Of a stretch of DNA of 64,000 nt, positions 38,062 to 47,128 are shown piece after piece (position 1 is the first letter of the stretch; every line of letters starts with the position of its first letter). Made by a program: the position numbers and the translations under genes. This DNA is from Rhizobium sp. ZPR4 (lineage in GTDB: Bacteria > Pseudomonadota > Alphaproteobacteria > Rhizobiales > Rhizobiaceae). The stretch covers positions 2,884,501 through 2,948,500 of the forward strand of contig NZ_CP157967.1 of the NCBI RefSeq assembly GCF_040215725.1, given 5' to 3'. The notes beneath the pieces are model-generated. The model did not search any database. It had not been told where the DNA came from and saw only the letters and a program-made list of their open reading frames with translations.

Positions 38062-39987
38062 ATGCATAAAAGAACTGAACCGAGAAAGAGTATTGCGTAT
38101 CGGCAGGCAGGAACCGTGGCAGCGGTTGCGGCAGCCCTCGCGCTCGGTCCGGTGTACGCCCAGAATGCCTTTGCATTCAAGCTCTTCGGTATGAGGCTTT
38201 GGGGTGAGGACGAAACGGCGGATCAGGTTTCCGATCCAGTCCATTACACGGTGGATTTCAAGTCCGACAATCTCGACAAGGATCTCAAGGAGGCGTTGAG
38301 CGAGAGCTCGATGCTGGTCTCTGATGAAAAGAAGCCGGTATCCGGCGACCTTGGCGTGGTCGTGAAGGCACGTGACGATCGGGATCGTCTCATCGCGACG
38401 CTTTATGAGAAGGCCCGTTATGGCGGCGTTGTCACCATCGCCGTCAACGGTACGCCTCTTGACGCCTTGCCGCCGACACCGACCTTCAGCCGCGACAAGC
38501 CCGTTGCCGTCACGATCAGCGTCGATCCCGGCCCCGTCTTCAAGCTCGGCAAGGTCAATTTGCTCGGCGATGCCGCCAGGCTGGACCCGGCTAATTATGG
38601 CCTCGTGCGCGGCGGCGATGCTGGCTCTCTGACCATTCTGAAGGCAGGCGACAAGATGGTCGCCGACTTCAAGAACCAGGGCCATCCGCTCGCCAAGCTC
38701 GACAAGCGCGATGTCGTCGCCGATCATTCGAGCAATACCGTCGACGTCTCGCTGAAGGTCGAGAGCGGCCCCGTCGCTCCCTTCGGCAATGTCGGCGTCA
38801 CCGGCCAGAAATCCGTCGATCCCGATTTCATCAAGCGCTACGCCCGCATCAACGAGGGCAAGCCCTATTCGCCCGACGAGCTGAAGAAGGCGTCGGACCG
38901 TTTGAGGAAACTTGGAGTCTTCTCCAGCGTCACGATCCGCGAGGCCGATAAGCTGGCGCCGGATGGCAGCATTCCGACCACCATCGAGGTCTCGGAAGGC
39001 AAGCAGCGCTTCTTCGGCGCCGGCGCGCAATATTCCACCATCGACGGCTTCGGCCTGCAAGGCTATTGGGGCCACCGCAACCTGACCGGACGCGCCGATT
39101 CGCTGCGCATCGAAGGATCGGTATCCCGCATCGGCGAAACCACAGATGTCGGCCAGCTCGATTACACCGCCGGCATTACCTATGTCCGGCCGGCAACCTT
39201 CTATCCGTCAGCGACCTTCACCGCCGGCCTCAAGATGCAAAGCCTGCATCCTGACGCTTACGACGCCAATACGGTGACGGCGAGCGGCGGCCTTGCCTAT
39301 GAAATCAACGACCAGGACACAGTGTCTGCCGGTGGCGAAGTGTCTTATGAATCGGACACGACCGACGCCTTCGGAAAACATAACTATCTGACGATTGCGA
39401 TCCCGCTCGAATATGTTCGCGACACGCGCGACAACAAGCTGGACCCGACCGAAGGCTACCGCGCCTCGATCAGCGCCAAGCCGAGCTATGAGGCGATGGG
39501 CGGCTCGATCTTCAGCTCCTTCGAAGGATCGATCAGCGGCTACAAGGGCGTCGGCGCCAACAATAACGTCGTCTTTGCCGGCAAGCTCTCCGCCGGTACA
39601 TTGCTGGGCGCAAACAGTATCGAGGACATTCCCGCCACTCGGCGCTTCTATGCCGGCGGCGGCGGCTCGGTGCGCGGCTACAGCTATCAGGAGATTTCGC
39701 CCTATAACTCCAACGGTGACGAAACGGGCGGACGCTCCTACGTGACCGCCTCCTTCGAAGCCCGCGTGAAGATCACCGACACGATCGGTGTCGTACCCTT
39801 CGTCGACATGGGCAGCGTCACCGACACCGCCTTCCCTGACTTTTCCGATCTGCGCATTGGCGCTGGCGTCGGCCTGCGTTACGCTACGCCCTTCGGCCCG
39901 ATCAGGCTCGATGTTGCCATGCCGTTGAAGAAATATAACGGCGGCACATCTTATGGCATCTATGCCGGCATCGGCCAGGCCTTCTGA
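38062..39987 (+). CDS. tamA: TamA/BamA-family outer membrane assembly protein
   Basis: A 641-residue outer membrane barrel of the Omp85 superfamily. Signal peptide-like residues (GTVAAVAAALALGPVYAQNA) come after a basic start. POTRA-like repeats cover roughly 60-330, then a C-terminal Bac_surface_Ag barrel (SVSRIGETTDVGQLDYTAG onward), ending in a C-terminal phenylalanine (IGQAF), as outer membrane barrels do. With TamB it helps insert autotransporters and move lipids to the outer membrane. The TamB gene follows after 65 bases. Confidence 0.93.
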   Translation: MHKRTEPRKSIAYRQAGTVAAVAAALALGPVYAQNAFAFKLFGMRLWGEDETADQVSDPVHYTVDFKSDNLDKDLKEALSESSMLVSDEKKPVSGDLGVVVKARDDRDRLIATLYEKARYGGVVTIAVNGTPLDALPPTPTFSRDKPVAVTISVDPGPVFKLGKVNLLGDAARLDPANYGLVRGGDAGSLTILKAGDKMVADFKNQGHPLAKLDKRDVVADHSSNTVDVSLKVESGPVAPFGNVGVTGQKSVDPDFIKRYARINEGKPYSPDELKKASDRLRKLGVFSSVTIREADKLAPDGSIPTTIEVSEGKQRFFGAGAQYSTIDGFGLQGYWGHRNLTGRADSLRIEGSVSRIGETTDVGQLDYTAGITYVRPATFYPSATFTAGLKMQSLHPDAYDANTVTASGGLAYEINDQDTVSAGGEVSYESDTTDAFGKHNYLTIAIPLEYVRDTRDNKLDPTEGYRASISAKPSYEAMGGSIFSSFEGSISGYKGVGANNNVVFAGKLSAGTLLGANSIEDIPATRRFYAGGGGSVRGYSYQEISPYNSNGDETGGRSYVTASFEARVKITDTIGVVPFVDMGSVTDTAFPDFSDLRIGAGVGLRYATPFGPIRLDVAMPLKKYNGGTSYGIYAGIGQAF

Positions 39988-40052
39988 CAAGCCGTATAGT
40001 TGTCGCGGACGTTTCAGCACACGGTTACAAAATTGAGGTTACTGTCGCTTTC

Positions 40053-43000
40053 ATGAGCATATTGATTCGAATCCTCGGCAGATTGGTGCGCTGGATCGCC
40101 TACGCGGTCGTGGCGATCCTTGTGCTCGTGGTTGCGGCTGTGCTCGTCGTCAGCCTGGTACCCTCCGCAACCGGCTATGCCGTCGATCAGGTGGCGAAGA
40201 TCGCGTCTACGCCGGATCGCACCATCGCCATCGCCGCGCCCTCCGGGCTGTTGAACGGCAATCTGAGAGTTGGTTCGATCACCGTATCCGACACGAAAGG
40301 CCCCTATGCCAAGGTGCAGAACCTTGCCATCGACTGGTCTCCGCTGTCTTTGCTGACCGGCACCTTCCATGCCGATCGTGTCGCAGCCGATGTCGTCGAT
40401 TTCGAACGACTGCCGGTTTCGACGGTCGCACCCGCACCGGCAACGCAGCCGGCAAGCTCTAGCGGCTTCTCCCTGCCCATCGCCATCGATATCGACAAGA
40501 TCGCCCTGCCTGACCTGCGCATCGGACAGGCTGTTGCCGGACAGGATTTCATTCTGGCCGCCGATGGCAGCGTCAAGGCAAACAGCAGCAGCATGGGCTT
40601 GACGCTTAATGCCTCCAGGCACGATGTGCCGGATGCCAAGCTTTCCGCCGATATCGCCTTCGCACCGGCCGAGAACCAGCTGAAGTTGAAGACGCAGATT
40701 TCAGAACCGCGCGACGGCATGCTGGCCGGCCTTCTGCACCTGCCGGGCGGCCCGGCCGTCAATATCGATCTTTCCGGTGACGGCCCCCTCTCCAATTGGG
40801 CCGGCAAGCTGCAGGCAGCACTCGACGGCAAGCCGACGGTTGCGATCAGCGGCCATCACAGTCTTTCCACCGACGGCCTGCACCACATCGACGTCAAGGG
40901 CGGCGGCGACGTCGACTCGCTGTTGCCACCGACCATGCGGGCACTCTTTGCCGGCCAGACCACCATCGATCTCTCGGCGACCTTCGACGGCAAGGGCAAG
41001 ATCGATATCCAGACCGGCAATCTTGCCACCGGCAGCGCCGTGCTTGCCGCATCGGGCACCCTTGATCCCGCCGGCAACAACAGTCTCAATGCCAATCTGA
41101 TCGGCACCTCCGGCCCCGTCGATTTCCGCTGGCCGATGGAAGACGGCGAGATCCGCGCCTTGATTTCGCGGGTCGACATCGCGCTCACCGGCGCAGCCCA
41201 GTCGGTGAAGATCGACGCCAAGGCCGCGCTCGACAGCGCCAGCACGCCTCAGGGCAATATTGGACAGATCAACCTCAGCGCCCGCAGCGATGCCTTCAAC
41301 CTCACTGGCATGTCCGGCCCGCTGCAGCTTCGTCTCGTCGTCGGCCAGACGGCTTTCGTCAGCCCCGACCTCAATCGTCTCATCCGCGCGCCGATCGCGC
41401 TGACCGCACCATTGCAGCTCTCTCCCGACACGATCGGCTTCAACAATACAACGCTCGAAAGCGCCAGCATCGGCGGCACCGTCAACGGCAAATACACGCT
41501 GTCTTCAAAGGCGCTGACGGGCAATTTCAAGCTCTTTGCCCTGCCTGGCGTGCTGCCGGACGGCATCTCGGACAAATTCGAAGGCACGATCTCCCTGGAA
41601 GGCCAGGTCGCCGGCACGGTGCCGACCAAGATGACGCTCTCCAATCTTGCCGTGAAATCCAACGTCGCCGAGATCAACGGCAATGTCGCGCTCAACGACC
41701 AGTCGCTGACATCCGATCTATCAGGCAAGGTACTCGACCTCTCCAAGCTCGTCCCGAATGCACAGGGACAGGCCGATATCGGCCTCAAGGCCAAGGGACC
41801 GCTCGCCGCGCTCGGCATCGATGCGACGGTCAAGGCCGTCAATGTCAAGCTCGCGGGACGGTTGCTGGATACGCTTGACCTCAACGTGACCGGCACTGCC
41901 GATCCCAAGGCACCGCAGGCGAAGGTTCAGGCGAGCGGTGCGATCGACGGCAAGCCGATCCGCATCACTGCTGACGCTGTTTCCAAGGATGGCCGCACCA
42001 GCATTCCATCGCTGGCAGCCGAAATCGGTACCAACAAGCTGCAGGGCAAGCTGGATCTTTCACCGAGCTTTGAGCCGACAGGTGCACTGACCTTCGACTT
42101 GCCGGATCTTAGCCTGCTGGCCGCACTTGCCGGACAGAAGGCCGAGGGTGACCTCAAGGGCTCGCTCGATATCGCCAGCGCCAACGGCAAGATCGGCCTG
42201 AAAGTCAATGCCAACGGCAGCGGCATCCGCCGCGACGATCTCGTCATCAGCAAGCCGGCCGTGGCGCTTGCCGTCGATGATCTCAAGGCCTTCTCCGCAA
42301 ATGGCAGCGTCCGCGCCGATACGATCGCCTCCGGCGCCAACCGCATCGCTGATCTCAACCTGACTTTCACCCAGCAGGGCAGCCGCACGGATTTCGATCT
42401 GAAATCGACCTATGACAGCGCACCGCTGACGACACGCGGCAGCGTCGAAACGGCCGGCGGCCAGACGACGGTGAACCTCGACTCGTTTGCAGGCGCACCA
42501 CGCACGATACCGGTGAAGCTCGCGTCACCGACAAAGATCATCATCAAGGACGGCATCGCCTCGCTGAATGGCCTGACCCTCCAGACCGGTGGCGGTTCGG
42601 TGACCGTCGACGGCACCGCCGGGCAAGCCCTGAACATCAATGCAAAGATTGCCAACCTGCCTGCGAGCCTCGCCAATGTCTTCGCGCCGACGCTTGCGGC
42701 AGAGGGCGTCATCTCGGGCACAGTGGCGGTCACCGGCAAGGCGACTTCGCCCGCCGTCGTCTTCCAGACCAATTGGTCGGGGGCGGCAACAAGCCAGACC
42801 AAATCCGCCGGCCTCGCACCGCTCGGCATCAAGGCCGACGGCAAATTCGCCGAGAACGTCGTGACCATCAACACCAACCTGACCGGCCAGAGCGGCCTGG
42901 CGTTGAATGGCGGCGGCACCGTCGCCATTGCCGGCAACAAGGCGATGGCGCTGAAATTTGCCGGTAATCTGCCGTTCGACGCCTTGGCGGGCCAGCTGGC

Positions 43001-44237
43001 CGCCCAGGGCCTGGTCATGACGGGTACGGCGAAAATCGACATGCAGATCGGCGGCACGACGGCGGCACCCGCCATATCAGGCTCGATTACCACCGACGGT
43101 GCCAAGCTGGTCGACGTCCGGCGAAACCTGACGCTCAGCGGACTAGCCGTCACGGTCACGCTCGACGGCAGGCAGGCCGTCATCTCGCGGCTGAGCGGCA
43201 ATCTCACCAGCGGCGGCAGCATTTCCGGCAGCGGCACGATCGGCATTACCCCGGATAGCGGCTTCCCTGCCGATATCCAGATGAAGTTCAACAATGCCAC
43301 CTATGTCGACGGAACCCTCGTCGCCGCGACCGTCAACGGCACGCTCGGCGTCAAGGGACCGCTGATGACCGCGCCGATGCTGACGGGCAATCTCCGGATC
43401 AACAAGGCGTCGATCACCGTGCCGCAGAAGCTGCCGGCATCGTTGTCGGAGATCAACATCAAGCACAAGAATGCACCGGCTGCGGTCAACGCCCAGTTCA
43501 AGGACCAGAAGCCGGAGGCGCCGCGCAGCAAATCGACCACCCTCGGCATCGATCTGCAGCTCGAAGCCCCCTCGCAAATGTTCGTGCGCGGGCGCGGCAT
43601 CGATGCCGAACTCGGCGGCAACATCACCGTGCGCGGCACGGCAGCAGAACCCGTCGTATCCGGCGGTTTCACCATGCGGCGCGGGCGTCTGACCATCTTG
43701 AGCCGCCGGCTGGATTTCACCGATACCAGCAAGATCACCTTCGGCGGCGACCTGACGCCGGCGCTCAACATGGAAGCGACGTCGACGGCAGGCTCCACCA
43801 CCATAACGGTCGATGTCACCGGTCTGGCGACCGACCCGCAGATCGGCTTTTCCTCGTCGCCAGCCCTGCCGCAGGACGAGGTGCTGGCGCAGCTGATCTT
43901 CGGCCAATCCATGTCGAAACTATCCGCCATGCAGATCGCCCAGCTCGCCGATGCGGCAAGCCAGCTGGCCGGCGGACGCTCCACCTCGCTATTCGAAGGC
44001 CTGCGCAGTCATCTCGGAGTCGACGATCTGGATATCTCGACGGATTCAAACGGCCAGGCTCAGGTCGGCGCCGGCAAGTATCTGAACAAACGCACCTATA
44101 TCGAATTGCAGCAGGGCGCCTCCAACAACACCAAGGCGATCATCAACCTGAATGTCGGGCGCGGCGTGAAGCTGCGCGGTGCGGCGGGTTCGGACGGCGC
44201 CGGCGAAGCCGGCATCGTCTACGAACATGAATATTGA
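40053..44237 (+). CDS. tamB: TamB-like translocation and assembly module protein
   Basis: A 1394-residue inner-membrane-anchored periplasmic protein. One N-terminal helix (IAYAVVAILVLVVAAVLVVSLV) is followed by a very long beta-strand-rich repetitive body with many NG/SG turns, and a C-terminal DUF490 (TamB) domain around LLSRRLDFTDTSKITFGGD. The family spans the periplasm as a beta taco, bridges to TamA and moves lipid or barrel proteins. The repeat-rich body means no clear catalytic residues are expected. Confidence 0.93.
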   Translation: MSILIRILGRLVRWIAYAVVAILVLVVAAVLVVSLVPSATGYAVDQVAKIASTPDRTIAIAAPSGLLNGNLRVGSITVSDTKGPYAKVQNLAIDWSPLSLLTGTFHADRVAADVVDFERLPVSTVAPAPATQPASSSGFSLPIAIDIDKIALPDLRIGQAVAGQDFILAADGSVKANSSSMGLTLNASRHDVPDAKLSADIAFAPAENQLKLKTQISEPRDGMLAGLLHLPGGPAVNIDLSGDGPLSNWAGKLQAALDGKPTVAISGHHSLSTDGLHHIDVKGGGDVDSLLPPTMRALFAGQTTIDLSATFDGKGKIDIQTGNLATGSAVLAASGTLDPAGNNSLNANLIGTSGPVDFRWPMEDGEIRALISRVDIALTGAAQSVKIDAKAALDSASTPQGNIGQINLSARSDAFNLTGMSGPLQLRLVVGQTAFVSPDLNRLIRAPIALTAPLQLSPDTIGFNNTTLESASIGGTVNGKYTLSSKALTGNFKLFALPGVLPDGISDKFEGTISLEGQVAGTVPTKMTLSNLAVKSNVAEINGNVALNDQSLTSDLSGKVLDLSKLVPNAQGQADIGLKAKGPLAALGIDATVKAVNVKLAGRLLDTLDLNVTGTADPKAPQAKVQASGAIDGKPIRITADAVSKDGRTSIPSLAAEIGTNKLQGKLDLSPSFEPTGALTFDLPDLSLLAALAGQKAEGDLKGSLDIASANGKIGLKVNANGSGIRRDDLVISKPAVALAVDDLKAFSANGSVRADTIASGANRIADLNLTFTQQGSRTDFDLKSTYDSAPLTTRGSVETAGGQTTVNLDSFAGAPRTIPVKLASPTKIIIKDGIASLNGLTLQTGGGSVTVDGTAGQALNINAKIANLPASLANVFAPTLAAEGVISGTVAVTGKATSPAVVFQTNWSGAATSQTKSAGLAPLGIKADGKFAENVVTINTNLTGQSGLALNGGGTVAIAGNKAMALKFAGNLPFDALAGQLAAQGLVMTGTAKIDMQIGGTTAAPAISGSITTDGAKLVDVRRNLTLSGLAVTVTLDGRQAVISRLSGNLTSGGSISGSGTIGITPDSGFPADIQMKFNNATYVDGTLVAATVNGTLGVKGPLMTAPMLTGNLRINKASITVPQKLPASLSEINIKHKNAPAAVNAQFKDQKPEAPRSKSTTLGIDLQLEAPSQMFVRGRGIDAELGGNITVRGTAAEPVVSGGFTMRRGRLTILSRRLDFTDTSKITFGGDLTPALNMEATSTAGSTTITVDVTGLATDPQIGFSSSPALPQDEVLAQLIFGQSMSKLSAMQIAQLADAASQLAGGRSTSLFEGLRSHLGVDDLDISTDSNGQAQVGAGKYLNKRTYIELQQGASNNTKAIINLNVGRGVKLRGAAGSDGAGEAGIVYEHEY

Positions 44238-44375
44238 GGTGATGGCGGACCGTTCTGCTCAAGCCGGTCTGCGGCCGCCTCGCCCTTCGAGGCCTTGCCG
44301 CTTTCGCTAATGCTTAGGCGGCAAAGCACCTCAGGCTGCGGCGGAAAGAATCTCCCGGCAACCCTCAAGAGATCA

Positions 44376-44442
44376 GCCCTCATGCTGAGGTGCATCGGCT
44401 TCTGAGCTTGTCGAGGGGGCCGGAGCCTCGAAGCATGAGAGT
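44376..44442. repeat. RIME-like palindromic element
   Basis: CTCATGCT at 44379-44386 pairs with AGCATGAG at 44432-44439; CTGAGG and CCTCGAAG and GAGCTTGTCGAG lie inside. This is the layout of short rhizobial intergenic elements. Similar text occurs at 23106-23187 and 46082-46200. Confidence 0.6.
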
Positions 44443-44468
44443 GAGCGGTCTCTCCCGGAAAGCGACGA

Positions 44469-44909
44469 TCAAAAGCCCATCTTGCTGGTCTTCAGCAGAA
44501 TATTGGATTCCGTCGTATTGATACCGTTGATGAGCCTGATACGGCGTAGCGTCTCGTCGAAGGAGGCAAGATCGCGATCCTCGAGTTCGGCAATGAAATC
44601 CCATTTGCCATTGGTGCTGTGCAAGGCTCTCACCTGCGGCAGGCCGCGAAGCTGATCGGCCACCTTGTCGGCGAGCTTGCCGAGCACCTCGATCAGCACG
44701 ATGGCCCTGACGCCGGCGGCGCGGGTCTCGTGGCCGGTGCGAATGGTGAAGGCGGCAATCGTGCCGTTTTCCACCAACCGTTCGATGCGGGCGGCCACGG
44801 TCGCGCGCGACGCACCGGTCGCTGCAGCCAAGGAAGAAACGGAGATGCGCGCATTGTTGCGCAGCGCACTCAGGAGGTCGCGATCGAGGTCATCCATATG
44901 ACTTGTCAT
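44469..44909 (-). CDS. Lrp/AsnC family transcriptional regulator
   Basis: A 146-residue regulator. An N-terminal helix-turn-helix (LDRDLLSALRNNARISVSSLAAATGASRATVAARIERL) precedes the RAM/AsnC ligand domain. It is divergent from arginase, and in other rhizobia and agrobacteria an Lrp-type protein activates arginine catabolism genes in response to arginine or ornithine, so the local inference is regulation of rocF. ATG 44909 and 44897 are both possible. Confidence 0.87.
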   Translation of the reverse strand: MTSHMDDLDRDLLSALRNNARISVSSLAAATGASRATVAARIERLVENGTIAAFTIRTGHETRAAGVRAIVLIEVLGKLADKVADQLRGLPQVRALHSTNGKWDFIAELEDRDLASFDETLRRIRLINGINTTESNILLKTSKMGF

Positions 44910-45016
44910 TCTGCTAAATCGAATTGATCAATCTGTCGAAAGCTAGTCGATTTTCGGCAATTTTCCATCTTTTTGCTGTCATGCAGACAATCGATAATGC
45001 GCCCCGACATCATCCC

Positions 45017-45113
45017 GAGCGGTTCGGCTCTTCACGGACTCCCCGAACCGCTCTATCTCATTGTTTTCACGCGATTCCGAAAGAAAAGCCGCTGCGGCCT
45101 CTTCCGGAATCGC
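45017..45113. repeat. double-stem palindromic repeat (copy 2, inverted)
   Basis: The same element as 24419-24525 in reverse orientation. Stems are GAGCGGTTCGG (45017-45027) with CCGAACCGCTC (45043-45053), a perfect 11 bp, and GCGATTCCG (45071-45079) with CGGAATCGC (45105-45113). It ends about 22 bases before the arginase start, so it falls in the leader or promoter region of rocF. Confidence 0.85.
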
Positions 45114-45135
45114 TTTAACCCTCGGAGCAATGCCG

Positions 45136-46071
45136 ATGAATACGCAATCCACTCCCGTTACCCTGATCGGCGTTCCCCTGGAAGAAGGTTCCGGCCGTCG
45201 CGGCGCCGGCATGGGGCCGACGGCGCTCCGCATCGCCGGTATCGAAACCACTCTGACCGAACTTGGCCATCGCGTCACGGATAGCGGCGACCTGCACCCA
45301 GCGCCGGCCACAGACCTGCCGGAGCATCCCCACGCTCACAATCTGAAGATTGTCGGCGCCTTCACGCGCGCGCTGGAAGCGAAGGTTTATGATGTCGCAT
45401 CATCGGGCGGCTTCCCGCTGATCCTTGGCGGCGACCACAGTCTCTCCATGGGCAGCGTCTCCGGCATGGCCCGCCACGCGGCGGAGGTCGGCCGGCCTCT
45501 CTTCGTGCTCTGGCTCGACGCTCACTCCGATTTCAATTCCCCCGCCACCTCGCCCTCGGGCAATATTCATGGCATGCCCGTCGCCTACTATTGTGGTGAG
45601 GCCGAGATCGAGGGCGTTCTGCCGGCCGGGCGGCCGCTGGTCGATCCGATGAAGGTCTTCCAGGTCGGCATCCGCTCCGTCGATCCGCGCGAGCGCGAGG
45701 AAATCCGCGAGCACGGCGTCAACGTCTTCGATATGCGCTCCCTCGACGAACAGGGTGTCGCCGCCATCATGCGCAAGGTGCTCGATACCGTCAGCGCCGC
45801 CAACGGCCTGCTGCATGTCAGCTTCGACGTCGATTTCCTCGATCCGGACATCGCGCCGGGCGTCGGAACCACAGTGCCGGGCGGCGCGACCTATCGGGAA
45901 GCGCACCTCATCATGGAAATGCTCTCCGACAGCAACCTCGTTTCGTCGCTCGATCTCGTCGAGCTCAACCCCTTCCTCGATGACCGCGGCAAGAGCGCCC
46001 GTGTGCTTGTGGAAATGGCGGCGAGCCTCTTCGGTCGGCGCATCTTCGACCGCCCGACACGGGCTGCTTGA
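45136..46071 (+). CDS. rocF: arginase
   Basis: A 311-residue manganese ureohydrolase that splits arginine to ornithine and urea. Metal ligands sit in GGDHSLSMG (H101), LDAHSDF (D128, H130, D132) and FDVDFLDPDIAPG. Length is normal for the family. ATG 45136 (MNTQSTPVTLIG) is eight bases after GGAG; ATG 45130 is too close to that site, and the open frame back to 45061 is inside a repeat. It is divergent from the Lrp-type regulator. Confidence 0.95.
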   Translation: MNTQSTPVTLIGVPLEEGSGRRGAGMGPTALRIAGIETTLTELGHRVTDSGDLHPAPATDLPEHPHAHNLKIVGAFTRALEAKVYDVASSGGFPLILGGDHSLSMGSVSGMARHAAEVGRPLFVLWLDAHSDFNSPATSPSGNIHGMPVAYYCGEAEIEGVLPAGRPLVDPMKVFQVGIRSVDPREREEIREHGVNVFDMRSLDEQGVAAIMRKVLDTVSAANGLLHVSFDVDFLDPDIAPGVGTTVPGGATYREAHLIMEMLSDSNLVSSLDLVELNPFLDDRGKSARVLVEMAASLFGRRIFDRPTRAA

Positions 46072-46081
46072 GGCGCTCTTA

Positions 46082-46200
46082 AACCGGCTGAGCATCCTGC
46101 CGGAAGAGCGAGCCACTCGTTCCTCCGGCCACCTCGCCCTTTGACACGCTCAGGGTAAGGGGGCCAACAGGCCGTCTCGAGCCACGAAGGCGAGTGACGC
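46082..46200. repeat. RIME-like remnant between rocF and cheW
   Basis: The stretch contains CTCGCCCTTTGACACGCTCAGGGTAAG, a form of a widespread CCCTT..AGGG short inverted element, and CCTCCGGCCACC. Shared wording with 44376-44442 suggests one element family. Edges cannot be set by eye. Confidence 0.4.
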
Positions 46201-46352
46201 ACGCCGTCCCTGGCAAAAGGCTCCTTCCCCGCATCCCTCAAAGCCTGTCTAGTCGAAACCGCTTGTATAGATTTAGGTTTGAGCAATGTTCTTGTTTTAT
46301 CGTGGCAGGAACACGTCGGATTCGGCGTGACGGTTCAATGGGAAGAACGTTC

Positions 46353-46829
46353 ATGGCCACGATCAATTCCACCAGCTTCAGCGGCGAGACTCTGGAGATC
46401 ATTGCCTTCCGGCTGCATGATCAGGAATTCTGCGTCAAGACCACCACGATCCGCGAAATCCGGGGCTGGGCGCCGTCGACGCCAATCCCGCATGCGCCGG
46501 CAGACGTCATCGGCGTCATGAACCTGCGCGGCTCGGTCATCCCGATCATCGATCTTGCCTACAAACTCGGCATGCAGAGCACGGTCGCCAATGAGCGCAG
46601 CGCCATCGTGGTCGCCGAAGTGCACAATATGGTCATCGGCATGCTGGTCGATCGCGTCTCGGACATCCTGACGATCGCTTCCGAACAGGTTCAACCCGTT
46701 CCGGAAGTAACCGCCTCCTTCGATCGCGCCTATTGCGAAGGCATCATCGCCACGGAGAACGGAATGATCTGCTTCCTGAACCTCGCCAAGATGTTCAAGG
46801 AAAGCGAAGCAGACGAACTCGCCGCGTAA
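46353..46829 (+). CDS. cheW: chemotaxis coupling protein CheW
   Basis: A 158-residue CheW. The SH3-like fold is seen in ETLEIIAFRLHDQEFCVKTTTIREI, the IPHAPADVIGVMNLRGSVIPIIDL signature and ERSAIVVAEVHNMVIGMLVDRVSDI. It links chemoreceptors to CheA. It is an orphan here, away from a che operon, and the soluble receptor gene follows after a terminator. ATG 46353 is preceded by GGGAAG; the alternate ATG 46338 would add five residues. Confidence 0.93.
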   Translation: MATINSTSFSGETLEIIAFRLHDQEFCVKTTTIREIRGWAPSTPIPHAPADVIGVMNLRGSVIPIIDLAYKLGMQSTVANERSAIVVAEVHNMVIGMLVDRVSDILTIASEQVQPVPEVTASFDRAYCEGIIATENGMICFLNLAKMFKESEADELAA

Positions 46830-46854
46830 CTTCGCAACATAGTCCTTTTTTAAG

Positions 46855-46882
46855 AACCGCCGCCCTCTCGCGGCGGTTTTTT
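46855..46882 (+). terminator. rho-independent terminator of cheW
   Basis: AACCGCCGC (46855-46863) pairs perfectly with GCGGCGGTT (46870-46878) around a six-base loop, followed by TTTT. Confidence 0.92.
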
Positions 46883-47128
46883 ATTATCTCCTAATTTTAG
46901 TTAGTTATATTTTATTTAAATTGTAATTTCTAATGCACTAATTTTTACCCAAAATTAAAGGAAGCAACTCCATCATCGATTGTGAAGCGAGGAAAGAAAA
47001 TACAATCTCAACATTCCGACCCTCCCCCTGCGGCACACCGTCTTTCGGCGTGCCGAGGAGCACGGCCGCCCGCTTCGATGCAATTGATCGATGCCCGACA
47101 CACCCGAGCTTTCTAAGAGGGAATAGGA
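46883..47128. other. AT-rich upstream region of the chemoreceptor gene
   Basis: The first 80 bases are strikingly A/T-rich for this genome (TTAGTTATATTTTATTTAAA and neighbours), then a GCGGCACACCG/CGGCGTGCCG imperfect hairpin (about 47030-47054), then GAGGGAATAGG as ribosome site. No hexamer pair stands out. A promoter or UP-like element for the receptor gene is likely here. Confidence 0.45.
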
